64,000 bases of DNA from Lachnospiraceae bacterium. Lineage in GTDB: Bacteria; Bacillota; Clostridia; Lachnospirales; Lachnospiraceae. Below are positions 43,268 to 51,762 of this stretch, piece after piece. Position 1 is the stretch's first letter. Each line of letters begins with the position of its first letter. A program made the translations under genes and the position numbers. The stretch covers positions 155,135 through 219,134 of the forward strand of contig JAGBHK010000017.1 of assembly GCA_017935565.1 (NCBI GenBank), written 5' to 3'. Below the pieces are notes generated by a model that did no database searches, was not told the DNA's origin, and saw nothing but the letters and a program-made list of their open reading frames with translations.

Positions 43268-44080
43268 ATGATAGTACAACACAACATGCAAGCGATGAAC
43301 TCTAACAGACAGTTAGGAATCATTACAGGAGCACAGGCAAAATCTACAGAAAAGTTATCATCAGGTTATAGAATTAACCGTGCTGGTGACGATGCAGCTG
43401 GTCTTACAATTTCTGAAAAGATGAGAAGCCAGATTAGAGGTCTTGAGAAGGCATCTACAAACGCTGAAGATGGTATTTCTTTAATCCAGACAGCAGAAGG
43501 TGCTTTAAATGAAGCTCACGAAATTCTTCAGAGAATGAACGAGTTAGCAACTCAGGCAGCTAACGATACAAATACTGCATCTGATAGAACAGCTATCCAG
43601 AAGGAAATCGATGCTCTTACAAGCGAAATTAACAGAATCGCATCTACAACACAGTTCAACACAATGAACTTGTTAGATGGTACATTCGCAAGCAAGAACC
43701 TTCAGGTTGGTGCTTTGAATGGTCAGAAGATTGGTATTTCAATTGGTTCTATGAATGCTTCTACATTAGGCGTTAAGGGACTTTCAGTTGCAAGTTTTGC
43801 ATCAGCTGGTATCACAATGTCTAAGGTACAGGCAGCTATCTCTAAGGTTTCTACACAGAGATCAGCACTTGGTGCTATTCAGAACAGATTAGAGCATACG
43901 GTTAAGAATCTTGATACAACTCAGGAAAATACACAGGCAGCTGAATCAAGAATCAGAGATACTGATATGGCTTCTGAAATGGTTAAATACAGCAAGAACC
44001 AGATTCTTGCTCAGGCTGGACAGTCTATGCTTGCACAGGCAAATCAGTCTACACAGGGTGTTTTATCATTACTTCAGTAA
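43268..44080 (+). CDS. fliC: Flagellin (first copy)
   Basis: 270 residues. N-terminal NMQAMNSNRQLGIITGAQAKSTEKLSSGYRINRAGDDAAGLTISEKMRSQIRGL and C-terminal TQENTQAAESRIRDTDMASEMVKYSKNQILAQAGQSMLAQANQSTQGVLSLLQ in outline are the D0/D1 domains; the variable centre is only about 100 residues, so it is a short flagellin. ATG at 43268 follows CAAGGAGGA. It has its own sigma-28 promoter, a CsrA-type leader and a terminator. It is about 90 per cent identical by eye to the second copy. Confidence 0.95.
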   Translation: MIVQHNMQAMNSNRQLGIITGAQAKSTEKLSSGYRINRAGDDAAGLTISEKMRSQIRGLEKASTNAEDGISLIQTAEGALNEAHEILQRMNELATQAANDTNTASDRTAIQKEIDALTSEINRIASTTQFNTMNLLDGTFASKNLQVGALNGQKIGISIGSMNASTLGVKGLSVASFASAGITMSKVQAAISKVSTQRSALGAIQNRLEHTVKNLDTTQENTQAAESRIRDTDMASEMVKYSKNQILAQAGQSMLAQANQSTQGVLSLLQ

Positions 44081-44130
44081 TGTAGCCTAAGTAGTATTTA
44101 GCTGTATTATTAACAAAATGTGAACTATCG

Positions 44131-44163
44131 AAAGTGGGTCGTCTTCGGACGGCCCACTTTTTT
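44131..44163 (+). terminator. Terminator after the first flagellin gene
   Basis: Stem AAAGTGGGTCGTC / GACGGCCCACTTT closed by TTCG, then six Ts. Confidence 0.9.
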
Positions 44164-44215
44164 GGGTAAAGTGATTATACCGGAGCAACTAAAGTAGTGT
44201 TAGGTGAAGAGAGTT

Positions 44216-44510
44216 TACGGAGTAAACTCATAAGCGCCGGCCACGGCGGTTTTTTGCGCGAAACAACGAGCCAAATAGATATTACAGAAAAATGAAACAG
44301 TATGTAATAACGAAAATGAAACAAGAATCTTAAGGGGCATACTGGATGCTTGCATCCGAGGATGTCCCTTAGATTGTTGTGGCAAAAACGTGTCTGTTAA
44401 CAGACATGTTTTCATTTTCGTGTAGATATATTTGGCGAGTGTCGCGACAGTGAGCAAGCATGCTTGCGAACCTGCAAGCGCCGGCCATACTGGGTGCTTG
44501 CACACAAATT
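44216..44510. repeat. Hairpin-dense intergenic region between the flagellin genes
   Basis: Contains GAGTTTAC-ggA-GTAAACTC, a GC-rich block before TTTTTTGCGCGAAACAACGAG, and a nested structure: outer arms ACGAAAATGAAAC (44310-44322) and GTTTTCATTTTCGT (44408-44421) enclose AAGGGGCAT / ATGTCCCTT around GGATGCTTGCATCC and the palindrome TGTCTGTTAACAGACA. The palindrome GCAAGCATGCTTGC lies near the end. The 97-codon frame on the minus strand through it looks random. No gene is supported. Confidence 0.65.
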
Positions 44511-44542
44511 TGAAAAAGATAAAAAAAATTCAATTTAACTAT

Positions 44543-44569
44543 AAAGTATTTAAAAACAACTCCGATATA
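44543..44569 (+). promoter_or_regulatory. Sigma-28 promoter of the second flagellin gene
   Basis: TAAA, 16-base spacer, CCGATAT, 102 bases before the start codon. Confidence 0.8.
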
Positions 44570-44670
44570 TATTGTGTAAGGAAGAATACAAGTTGATAGT
44601 TATTGTATTCGAGAAAATAGGAAAGAAATAATCATATATATACTATATGAGAATCAAGGAGGAAAACATT

Positions 44671-45483
44671 ATGATAATACAGCATAATATGGCGGCAGCA
44701 AACTCAAACAGACAGTTAGGAATCGTAACAGGACAGCAGTCAAAATCAACAGAGAAGTTATCTTCAGGTTATAGAATTAATCGTGCAGCAGACGATGCAG
44801 CTGGTCTTACAATCTCAGAAAAAATGAGAAGCCAGATTAGAGGTCTTGATAAGGCATCTACAAATGCAGAAGATGGTATTTCTTTAATTCAGACAGCAGA
44901 AGGTGCTTTAAATGAAGCTCATGAAATTCTTCAGAGAATGAATGAATTATCTACACAGGCAGCTAATGATACAAATACAGCTGCAGATAGAACGGCTATC
45001 CAGAAGGAAATTGATGCTCTTACAAGTGAAATCAATAGAATTGCATCTACAACACAGTTCAATACAATGAACTTATTAGATGGTACATTTACAAGCAAAA
45101 ATCTTCAGGTTGGTGCTTTAAATGGCCAGAAGATTAGCATTTCAGTTGGAGCTATGAATGCATCAACATTGGGTGTTAAGGGACTTTCGGTTGCAAGTTT
45201 TGCATCAGCTGGTATTTCAATGTCTAAGATTCAGGCAGCTATCTCTAAAGTTTCTACACAGAGATCAGCACTTGGTGCCATTCAGAACAGACTTGAGCAT
45301 ACAATCAAGAATCTTGATACAACTTCTGAAAATACACAGGCAGCTGAATCAAGAATTAGAGATGTTGATATGGCTACAGAAATGGTTTCATACAGCAAGA
45401 ACAATATTCTTATGCAGGCTGGTCAGTCAATGCTTGCACAGGCAAATCAGCAGACACAGGGTGTATTGTCATTGCTTCAGTAG
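44671..45483 (+). CDS. fliC: Flagellin (second copy)
   Basis: 270 residues with the same D0/D1 ends and short centre as the first copy (differences such as AAN for AMN near the start, DVDMATEMV near the end). ATG at 44671 follows CAAGGAGGA. It has its own sigma-28 promoter but no GGA-loop hairpin in the leader. The two copies arose by duplication; the intergenic palindromes separate them. Filaments may contain both. Confidence 0.95.
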   Translation: MIIQHNMAAANSNRQLGIVTGQQSKSTEKLSSGYRINRAADDAAGLTISEKMRSQIRGLDKASTNAEDGISLIQTAEGALNEAHEILQRMNELSTQAANDTNTAADRTAIQKEIDALTSEINRIASTTQFNTMNLLDGTFTSKNLQVGALNGQKISISVGAMNASTLGVKGLSVASFASAGISMSKIQAAISKVSTQRSALGAIQNRLEHTIKNLDTTSENTQAAESRIRDVDMATEMVSYSKNNILMQAGQSMLAQANQQTQGVLSLLQ

Positions 45484-45503
45484 TATATAGGTATTATAAT
45501 AAT

Positions 45504-45539
45504 AAAAAGTGTCGTAAGAATGCTTGCGACACTTTTTTT
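45504..45539 (+). terminator. Terminator after the second flagellin gene
   Basis: Stem AAAAAGTGTCG / CGACACTTTTT with T-run, 20 bases after the stop. Confidence 0.88.
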
Positions 45540-45558
45540 GAAATATGGTGGTGAAAGA

Positions 45559-45903
45559 ATGTTAATATCAGTAAAAATAAAAGAAATGAAGTATAAGTTT
45601 GATGGTATTGCGGATATGTTATATAAAGGTGATGGAACAGGAATTGTATCAGTTAAAAACTTGTTAACAGATGCAATATCATTGATTAATGTATTTATAG
45701 GGATAATTCCAGTATTAGCAAAAATGGGAATTGATGTACCAAGAGAGGTTTTGGACTCTCAAATCGAAAATTTAAAAAATGGATTGGAACACAAGGATTA
45801 CTTTTTGATAGCGGATTCATTAAAGTATGAGATAAATGATACATTGACAGTAATAGGTGATTTAGTTGCAGAGGGTGTGATAAAAGATGAAGAACTATTT
45901 TGA
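45559..45903 (+). CDS. Hypothetical protein before the Maf glycosyltransferase
   Basis: 114 residues, helical, with one amphipathic hydrophobic stretch (AISLINVFIGIIPVLAKMGIDVP). ATG at 45559 has GGTGG upstream; an earlier TTG lies inside the terminator. It overlaps the Maf gene by 17 bases, which points to coupling and possibly to a partner role. No family is recognised. Confidence 0.75.
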   Translation: MLISVKIKEMKYKFDGIADMLYKGDGTGIVSVKNLLTDAISLINVFIGIIPVLAKMGIDVPREVLDSQIENLKNGLEHKDYFLIADSLKYEINDTLTVIGDLVAEGVIKDEELF

Positions 45904-47743
45904 TGAGAATTACGAGGTTTTGTTAGAAAGAGATGAATATAATGAATACATTATAAATGAAAAGTGTGAAGAGTGTAATGTATTTATTGATTGTGATGTA
46001 AAGGGCAATGAGGTTATAGGCATACAAACGGGTGGACGAAATTGGTATTTAGGAAGCCGTTACGATAATGAATATTACCTTAATACATGGTTGAACAGTT
46101 TTGAATTATCGAGTTTCAAAGCCGTTATTTGTGTGTTCGGAATGGGTGACTATAAAGGAATAGATAAACTGGTAAATAAGTTTCCTGAAAATCCGATAAT
46201 AGTGTATGAACCTAATTTGTCATATTTTAAAACATTGATGGAAGCATATGATTTGACAGATATATTTAAAAAGACGAATGTAGCATTTCTTTCGGGAAAT
46301 GCGGGATTGAAAATGTTCAAAAATCTTGCTTACATGTACGTAGATATAACAAATTACAAAACGTCAATATTTAAGATTAATACTCAGTACGGAACTTTAT
46401 ATGCAGAAGAATTGGATAAATGGAATAATATTGTTCAAGATTGTGTTACAGGTATGTTGACTGATAAAAATACATATAAGAAATTTGGACAAGAGAGATT
46501 GGATAACAATTTGGCAAATTATTATGATTGTGTTAAGTCGAGAAATGTAAAAGAATTGATTGATGTTGTGTCAAACTGTAATGGAAAAACAGCAATACTT
46601 GTTGCAGCGGGGCCGTCATTGGATAAGAATATTCAGTTATTAAAAGAAGCAAAAAATAAAGCATTCATTTTGGCAGTTGATACGGCTATAAAGCCTGTTT
46701 TGAATGCAGGAATAGTGCCAGATTTGACAATTTCGGTTGATTCTCATAAACCACCAGAGTTATTTAAACAAAATGGTGAATATGTTGATATACCGATTGT
46801 TGCAGATTTACAATCTAATGCGGAAGTTATATCTGGATATAAGGGAAAGAGGTTTTATTCGTATAATTTTGATAAAAGTTTTTTCAACATATATATGAAA
46901 GAAGATTATATGGAAGTGTGCTTGGATAGTGGTGGTTCAGTTGCTAATGATGCATTTTCATTTTTAGTTAAGTGTGGATTTAAAAATATTGTATTTATTG
47001 GTCAGGATTTGGCTTATAGTAACACTAAGACTCATGCAGGCGCTGCGTATGATAACGAAGATATTATTAAATTTGAAAAGAGTGATAAACATTTTCTTAT
47101 AGAAGATATATATGGAGAGCAGGTGTATACAGAAGCAAACATGGATCTTTATAGGAAGTGGTTTGAACGAAATATCGCAGAACATGATAATATTCAGTTT
47201 ATAGACGCTACTGAAGGTGGAGCGAAAATAAATGGAACAGAAATTCTTTCGTTTAGGGAAACAATTGATAAATATGTGAAAGATTTACCTTTTGTTGATT
47301 TTGAAAGTATCATAAAGAATATAGAAGATATATCTAAAGAAGAACTTAATTTACGAATGGAGCGATTAAAAAAAGTTCCAGATGAAATTCGCGAAACAAA
47401 AAAGGACATTATTAAAGCTATGCGATTATATGATGAATTGGAGAAACTTAACAGAGAAAATAAGCAAGGTTCATCTAGAGTTGCAAAAATCACAGGGGAA
47501 ATCAATGAACTTGTAAATAATATTGAAGATGGTTTTTTTGTGGCGTTTACAAGTAATATTATTGATGACACTGAATATGATATTTTGGAAGAGATATATG
47601 AAGACAAATCAAACTTATATGAGGAAATTAAACTGGTTGTAGATAGTGGAAGAAAAATCTTAAACAAATATCTTGATAAATATGATGATATAAGTGGAAA
47701 AATAATTGAAATGGTAGAAAACGCCGTAACAGAATCAAAATGA
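45887..47743 (+). CDS. Motility-associated (Maf, DUF115) flagellin glycosyltransferase
   Basis: 618 residues. The central DUF115 domain shows AILVAAGPSLDKNIQLLKE, DTAIKPVLNAGIVPDLTISVDSH and KNIVFIGQDLAYSNTKTHA, the MptE-like Rossmann motifs. The N-terminal Maf domain has VCVFGMGDYKGIDKL. The C-terminus is helical and charged. Maf proteins attach nonulosonic acids to flagellin serine or threonine, consistent with the flagellins just upstream. No pseudaminic or legionaminic acid synthesis genes are in the window. Confidence 0.88.
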   Translation: MKNYFDENYEVLLERDEYNEYIINEKCEECNVFIDCDVKGNEVIGIQTGGRNWYLGSRYDNEYYLNTWLNSFELSSFKAVICVFGMGDYKGIDKLVNKFPENPIIVYEPNLSYFKTLMEAYDLTDIFKKTNVAFLSGNAGLKMFKNLAYMYVDITNYKTSIFKINTQYGTLYAEELDKWNNIVQDCVTGMLTDKNTYKKFGQERLDNNLANYYDCVKSRNVKELIDVVSNCNGKTAILVAAGPSLDKNIQLLKEAKNKAFILAVDTAIKPVLNAGIVPDLTISVDSHKPPELFKQNGEYVDIPIVADLQSNAEVISGYKGKRFYSYNFDKSFFNIYMKEDYMEVCLDSGGSVANDAFSFLVKCGFKNIVFIGQDLAYSNTKTHAGAAYDNEDIIKFEKSDKHFLIEDIYGEQVYTEANMDLYRKWFERNIAEHDNIQFIDATEGGAKINGTEILSFRETIDKYVKDLPFVDFESIIKNIEDISKEELNLRMERLKKVPDEIRETKKDIIKAMRLYDELEKLNRENKQGSSRVAKITGEINELVNNIEDGFFVAFTSNIIDDTEYDILEEIYEDKSNLYEEIKLVVDSGRKILNKYLDKYDDISGKIIEMVENAVTESK

Positions 47744-47747
47744 CAAA

Positions 47748-47785
47748 AATAACGCACGTATCAATTTTTGATATGTGCGTTATTT
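47748..47785. terminator. Bidirectional terminator between convergent genes
   Basis: Stem AAATAACGCACGTATCA / TGATATGTGCGTTATTT, with A and T runs on both sides. It ends the Maf gene and the minus-strand FliD-like gene, whose stop codon lies in the stem. Confidence 0.85.
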
Positions 47786-49085
47786 AAATATATCCATTGA
47801 ATAAGAATCCACTATACATAGATGTTACATATGGACTTGGCATATTTCTTGTAGGATGTGGATAAGTAATCATCTTCTTATCAATGTACTGGATAGGATT
47901 CAAAGCTATGTTTTCAGACTTTCTAACCAGTGAATTTTTAAAATTATTTAATTTGTCAAGGTTATCTGTCAAAGTTCCCTCTCTTGCAGCCTGCGTAAGA
48001 AGGGACTCATCTAACTGCAAATGACCATCTGGCAACACTGAAAAACCAGATGCATCTAGTGAATATTTATAATTTTTTGCAATTGAAGAAATATCTCTGT
48101 AAAAATGTCCAGACTCATAAGTGGTGGTCATTTTGTTTTTTGCAAAATCTACCGTTTGATTGTAGGTATCTATAAATTCTGAAATATTATCAATCAAAGC
48201 GTCAAAGTCAGGTTTTAAACCGATGAGGGTTTCGTCGCCTTCTACGTTTGTTCCGACCAATTCGATTTCAAACTGGTCTGGAATAGATATAGTGTTTGAG
48301 GCAGATGTTTTTTCGATACCATTAACAGTAAATACAGCATTTGACGGTTCGGAATAAACTCTGTCTAAACCTAAAAATTTAACGGCATCACCATTTTCTT
48401 CACCAGGAGTATCGGCTATAACAAAAGTCAAACCTTTATTCATATATGAAGAAACACCAGTGGCATCTGAAGTGATTTTAAGTGCTGAATGACCGGTAGC
48501 ATTTTCTATGACTTCAGCATTTACACCGACATTTGATTTATTGATAAGTCTTGATAAACGTTGCTGAATATCAAGGTTTGTGTCGTTTGGTTTTACATTG
48601 AACTGGAACTCGTATGTGTAGTCGCCTATGCTTAAATCAAAGGAATATGGACCTTTAGATAAACCATAAGAGTCTTTTTGTAAATAATTACTGATATTTA
48701 CTTGCGGCATAGCAAGCTTCTCTACAAATAATTCAATGTCGTCTATATCGGCGGTTTTTTCAGATGATGGACCAATATACTTGGCTTTTGCAACTTTGTT
48801 ATTTGATGAAATGGCCTTTTTCTTTGAGGTTCCTGAAATGTTGCCATGTTCATCTGTAAGTGAAGCAGCTACATATTTTAACTGTCTGGCTGTTTCTTTT
48901 AAGTCAATAGCGTACTGTTTAACGCTATCAGTAGACGCAACTTTATAAAGTGGAGATTTTTTATTAATCTTCAACATATTATTATAGACGTCTCTTAATT
49001 CATTTTTCTTGTGGGTATCGTACTTTGATACACTTCGACCATTATTATAGGTAGAAATATAGTAGCTTAACGCGTTGTTAACCAT
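47784..49085 (-). CDS. FliD/flagellin-hook-like structural protein
   Basis: 433 residues. The centre (about 150-330) resembles the FliD C-terminal D2/D3 part: YEFQFNVKPNDTNLDIQQRLSRLINKSNVGVNAEVIENATGHSALKITSDATG and AVFTVNGIEKTSASNTISI with the FxVNG motif. The N-terminus is helical and lacks the FliD_N opening. It may form or regulate part of the filament tip, or be a hook-associated protein of another type. ATG at 49085 has AAGGAGG eight bases upstream; an earlier GTG overlaps that site. Its promoter looks sigma-A-like, not sigma-28. Confidence 0.6.
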   Translation of the reverse strand: MVNNALSYYISTYNNGRSVSKYDTHKKNELRDVYNNMLKINKKSPLYKVASTDSVKQYAIDLKETARQLKYVAASLTDEHGNISGTSKKKAISSNNKVAKAKYIGPSSEKTADIDDIELFVEKLAMPQVNISNYLQKDSYGLSKGPYSFDLSIGDYTYEFQFNVKPNDTNLDIQQRLSRLINKSNVGVNAEVIENATGHSALKITSDATGVSSYMNKGLTFVIADTPGEENGDAVKFLGLDRVYSEPSNAVFTVNGIEKTSASNTISIPDQFEIELVGTNVEGDETLIGLKPDFDALIDNISEFIDTYNQTVDFAKNKMTTTYESGHFYRDISSIAKNYKYSLDASGFSVLPDGHLQLDESLLTQAAREGTLTDNLDKLNNFKNSLVRKSENIALNPIQYIDKKMITYPHPTRNMPSPYVTSMYSGFLFNGYI

Positions 49086-49143
49086 CTGAATCACCTCCTT
49101 GTTCAGAACACTAACCGTGGTAAAAATCCATTTTTACAATTAC

Positions 49144-49172
49144 AGTATAACATTTTACAGTAATTATGTCAA
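49144..49172 (-). promoter_or_regulatory. Sigma-A promoter of the FliD-like gene
   Basis: On the minus strand: TTGACA, 17-base spacer, TATACT, a near-perfect match. Confidence 0.75.
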
Positions 49173-49199
49173 CTACAAACAAAAAATCTTATTTTTTTC

Positions 49200-49229
49200 T
49201 TGACTTGCAATAATGTTTTATGTTATAGT
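49200..49229 (+). promoter_or_regulatory. Promoter of rpmG-secE-nusG
   Basis: TTGACT, 18-base spacer, TATAGT, about 130 bases before rpmG and back to back with the minus-strand promoter. Confidence 0.55.
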
Positions 49230-49356
49230 AGTCGGGCGATGGAAGAAGTCTTTTTTTTGTGCGCATTTTTTTAGGAAGCAGAAAATGCTGATTTTAAAAG
49301 GAAAAGCACAGAAAAAACGCAAAACAAAAAATGAATATAAAGCGAGGTGGATAGTT

Positions 49357-49506
49357 GTGCGCGTAAAGATCACATTGGCATGTACGGATTGTAAGCAACG
49401 TAATTACAACATGACTAAGGACAAGAAGACACATCCGGACAGAATGGAAACAAAGAAGTATTGTAAGTTCTGTAAATCACACACATTACACAAGGAAACA
49501 AAGTAG
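49357..49506 (+). CDS. rpmG: 50S ribosomal protein L33
   Basis: 49 residues with the zinc-ribbon pairs CTDC and CKFC, thus the Cys-containing, zinc-binding form. GTG start at 49357 with GAGGTGG five bases upstream; the longer in-frame ATG start at 49213 would add 48 residues not seen in L33. It heads secE-nusG, a common order. Confidence 0.95.
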   Translation: MRVKITLACTDCKQRNYNMTKDKKTHPDRMETKKYCKFCKSHTLHKETK

Positions 49507-49523
49507 TAAGAACGGAGGCAATT

Positions 49524-49724
49524 ATGAGCGAAACTATGGAAAAAACTCCAAAGAAAAAGGGCTTTTTCGCAGGTGTAAAATCTGAGTTCAAGAGAATTAC
49601 ATGGCCTGCTAAAGCTACTGTAGCTCGCCAGACATTGGCAGTTGTACTAGTTACTATTGTTTTAGGAGCTGTTATTGTTATCGTTGATAACATCATTCAG
49701 AGCGGCTTGAATTTTATTTTATAA
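49524..49724 (+). CDS. secE: Preprotein translocase subunit SecE
   Basis: 66 residues: basic cytoplasmic part with FKRITWPAKATVARQ and one membrane helix. SecE is the essential small subunit of SecYEG. 12 bases separate it from nusG. Confidence 0.95.
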   Translation: MSETMEKTPKKKGFFAGVKSEFKRITWPAKATVARQTLAVVLVTIVLGAVIVIVDNIIQSGLNFIL

Positions 49725-49736
49725 TAAGGTGATTGT

Positions 49737-50258
49737 ATGGCAGAAGCAAATTGGTATGTAGTTCATACTTATTCTGGTTATGAGAATAAGGTAAAAGCTA
49801 ACATTGAAAAAACAATTGAAAACAGAAAACTTCAGGATCAGATATTGGAAGTAGCAGTTCCAATGCAGGATATGGTTGAGGTTAAGAATGGTGCTAAGAA
49901 ACAGGTATCAAAGAAGATGTTTCCTGGATACGTTCTCGTTCATATGATTATGAATGACGATACATGGTACGTTGTTCGTAATACAAGAGGTGTTACAGGT
50001 TTCGTTGGTCCTGGATCAAAGCCAGTTCCTCTTACAGAAGAGGAAATGAGACCACTCGGTATCAGAGGACCAGAAATGGTTATTGATTTTGAGGTTGGAG
50101 ATTCTGTTTCCGTAACAAGCGGTGCTTGGCAGGACACTATTGGTGTCATAAAGAGCATCAACCAAGGAAAACAAACAGTAACTATCAATGTAGATATGTT
50201 TGGTAGGGAAACACCTGTGGAACTTAATTTCACAGAAATCAAAAAAATTGAGTTTTAA
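49737..50258 (+). CDS. nusG: Transcription termination/antitermination protein NusG
   Basis: 173 residues: NGN domain (ANWYVVHTYSGYENKVKANIEKTIENR) and KOW domain (GDSVSVTSGAWQDTIGVIKSINQGKQTVTINVDMFGRETPVELNF in outline). It couples transcription and translation. Length is typical. Confidence 0.97.
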   Translation: MAEANWYVVHTYSGYENKVKANIEKTIENRKLQDQILEVAVPMQDMVEVKNGAKKQVSKKMFPGYVLVHMIMNDDTWYVVRNTRGVTGFVGPGSKPVPLTEEEMRPLGIRGPEMVIDFEVGDSVSVTSGAWQDTIGVIKSINQGKQTVTINVDMFGRETPVELNFTEIKKIEF

Positions 50259-50300
50259 TTAACTCGAAAGCAACTTTTAAATTGGCTTTACATAAAGCCT

Positions 50301-50349
50301 GTGGGAGGATACGAGGATTTATTCCTTTTTAGTCTTCCGATATTACCAC
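50301..50349 (+). promoter_or_regulatory. L1-type ribosomal leader hairpin before rplK
   Basis: GTGGGAGGATACGAG...CGATATTACCAC forms a stem with outer GTGG / CCAC. The same motif recurs before rplA (50818). It is likely the autoregulatory L1 site of the rplK-rplA operon. Confidence 0.6.
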
Positions 50350-50368
50350 AAATTAGGAGGTGCCTATT

Positions 50369-50794
50369 ATGGCAAAGAAAGTAGAAGGATATATTAAATT
50401 ACAGATCGCTGCTGGTAAGGCAACACCAGCACCACCAGTTGGTCCAGCTCTTGGTCAGCACGGTGTTAACATTGTTCAGTTCACAAAGGAATTCAATGCA
50501 AGAACTGAAAGCCAGGCAGGAATGATCATTCCAGTTGTTATTACAGTATACGCAGATAGAAGCTTTAGTTTCATTACAAAGACTCCACCTGCAGCAGTAT
50601 TATTAAAGAAGGCTTGTAAGATTGAATCTGGTTCAGGCGTTCCAAATAAGAACAAAGTAGCAAAGATTTCTAAAGCAGATCTTCAGAAAATTGCTGAAAC
50701 AAAGATGCCAGACTTAAATGCAGCTTCAATTGAGGCAGCTATGAGCATGATCGCTGGTACAGCAAGAAGTATGGGTATTGTTGTAGAAGACTAA
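50369..50794 (+). CDS. rplK: 50S ribosomal protein L11
   Basis: 141 residues: [41 protein letters not shown] and [27 protein letters not shown] in outline. ATG at 50369 after AGGAGG; the in-frame GTG at 50360 overlaps that site. Confidence 0.97.
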   Translation: MAKKVEGYIKLQIAAGKATPAPPVGPALGQHGVNIVQFTKEFNARTESQAGMIIPVVITVYADRSFSFITKTPPAAVLLKKACKIESGSGVPNKNKVAKISKADLQKIAETKMPDLNAASIEAAMSMIAGTARSMGIVVED

Positions 50795-50817
50795 TAGAAA
50801 CTGTAAAACAATTTAAC

Positions 50818-50858
50818 GTGGGAGGTACGAGCTTAAAGCTTGATCCCGATATTACCAC
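50818..50858 (+). promoter_or_regulatory. Second L1-type leader hairpin, before rplA
   Basis: GTGGGAGGTACGAG...CGATATTACCAC, nearly the same as 50301-50349, between rplK and rplA. Confidence 0.6.
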
Positions 50859-50873
50859 TAGGAGGTTAATTAA

Positions 50874-51569
50874 ATGAAAAAAGGAAAGAAATATTTAGAG
50901 GCTGCTAAGTTAGTTGACAGAACAGTTCTCTATGATACAGACGCAGCAATGGAACTCGTTAAGAAGACAGCTGTTGCTAAATTTGATGAAACAATCGAAG
51001 CTCACATCAGAACAGGTTGTGACGGACGTCATGCTGAACAGCAGATCCGTGGTGCCGTTGTATTACCACACGGTACAGGTAAGGAAGTTAGAGTATTAGT
51101 ATTCGCTAAGGGCGATAAGGTAGCAGAAGCAGAAGCTGCTGGTGCTGAATATGTTGGTGGCGAAGAACTCATTCCAAAGATTCAGAACGATGGATGGTTC
51201 GAATTTGACGTTGTAGTTGCTACACCAGATATGATGGGTGTTGTTGGTCGTTTAGGTCGTGTACTCGGTCCTAAGGGCTTAATGCCAAACCCAAAAGCTG
51301 GTACAGTAACAATGGACGTTGCTAAGGCTGTTGCTGATATTAAAGCTGGTAAGATTGAATACAGACTTGACAAGACAAACATTATTCACGTGCCAATCGG
51401 AAAGGCTTCATTCACAGAAGCTCAATTAGCGGACAACTTCCAAGCGCTTATGGACGCAATTATCAAGGCTAAGCCTTCATCATTAAAGGGTCAGTACCTT
51501 AAGAGTGTTACATTAACATCTACAATGGGTCCTGGTGTTAAACTTAATGTTGCTAAGCTTACAAACTAA
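50874..51569 (+). CDS. rplA: 50S ribosomal protein L1
   Basis: 231 residues with [11 protein letters not shown]-type start as [68 protein letters not shown] and [22 protein letters not shown] in outline. Usually followed by rplJ; here a terminator and a sugar cassette intervene. Confidence 0.97.
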   Translation: MKKGKKYLEAAKLVDRTVLYDTDAAMELVKKTAVAKFDETIEAHIRTGCDGRHAEQQIRGAVVLPHGTGKEVRVLVFAKGDKVAEAEAAGAEYVGGEELIPKIQNDGWFEFDVVVATPDMMGVVGRLGRVLGPKGLMPNPKAGTVTMDVAKAVADIKAGKIEYRLDKTNIIHVPIGKASFTEAQLADNFQALMDAIIKAKPSSLKGQYLKSVTLTSTMGPGVKLNVAKLTN

Positions 51570-51598
51570 TAATTGTATAGTTTTATATTAAATTAAAT

Positions 51599-51629
51599 GA
51601 AAAGCAGGTCGATATCGACCTGCTTTTTT
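51599..51629 (+). terminator. Terminator after rplA
   Basis: Stem AAAAGCAGGTCG / CGACCTGCTTTT around ATAT, then TTTTTTG. Confidence 0.92.
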
Positions 51630-51641
51630 GCATAATTATAG

Positions 51642-51693
51642 AAGATGGTCATTAAAAATGTGAAAAATCCAAAAAGATGGTCATTAAAAATGT
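51642..51693 (+). repeat. 20-bp direct repeat upstream of the sugar cassette
   Basis: AAGATGGTCATTAAAAATGT at 51642-51661 and 51674-51693, period 32. It may be a regulator site. Confidence 0.6.
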
Positions 51694-51701
51694 AAAAATA
51701 T

Positions 51702-51729
51702 TAATAAAATACATTTTTTATGTCGATAT
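51702..51729 (+). promoter_or_regulatory. Sigma-28-like promoter of the sugar cassette
   Basis: TAATAAAATA...TCGATAT: with TAAA at 51705 the spacer is 14, with TAAT at 51702 it is 17; the -10-like TCGATAT lacks the first C of CCGATAT. It resembles the window's flagellar promoters but is weaker. Confidence 0.4.
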
Positions 51730-51762
51730 ATATAATATCGAGCGAAGAAAGAGAGTAGTATT

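Noticed and set aside
44215-44505. 97-codon frame on the minus strand between the flagellins
   Set aside because: Lies over palindromes, has no ribosome site and an unbiased composition.
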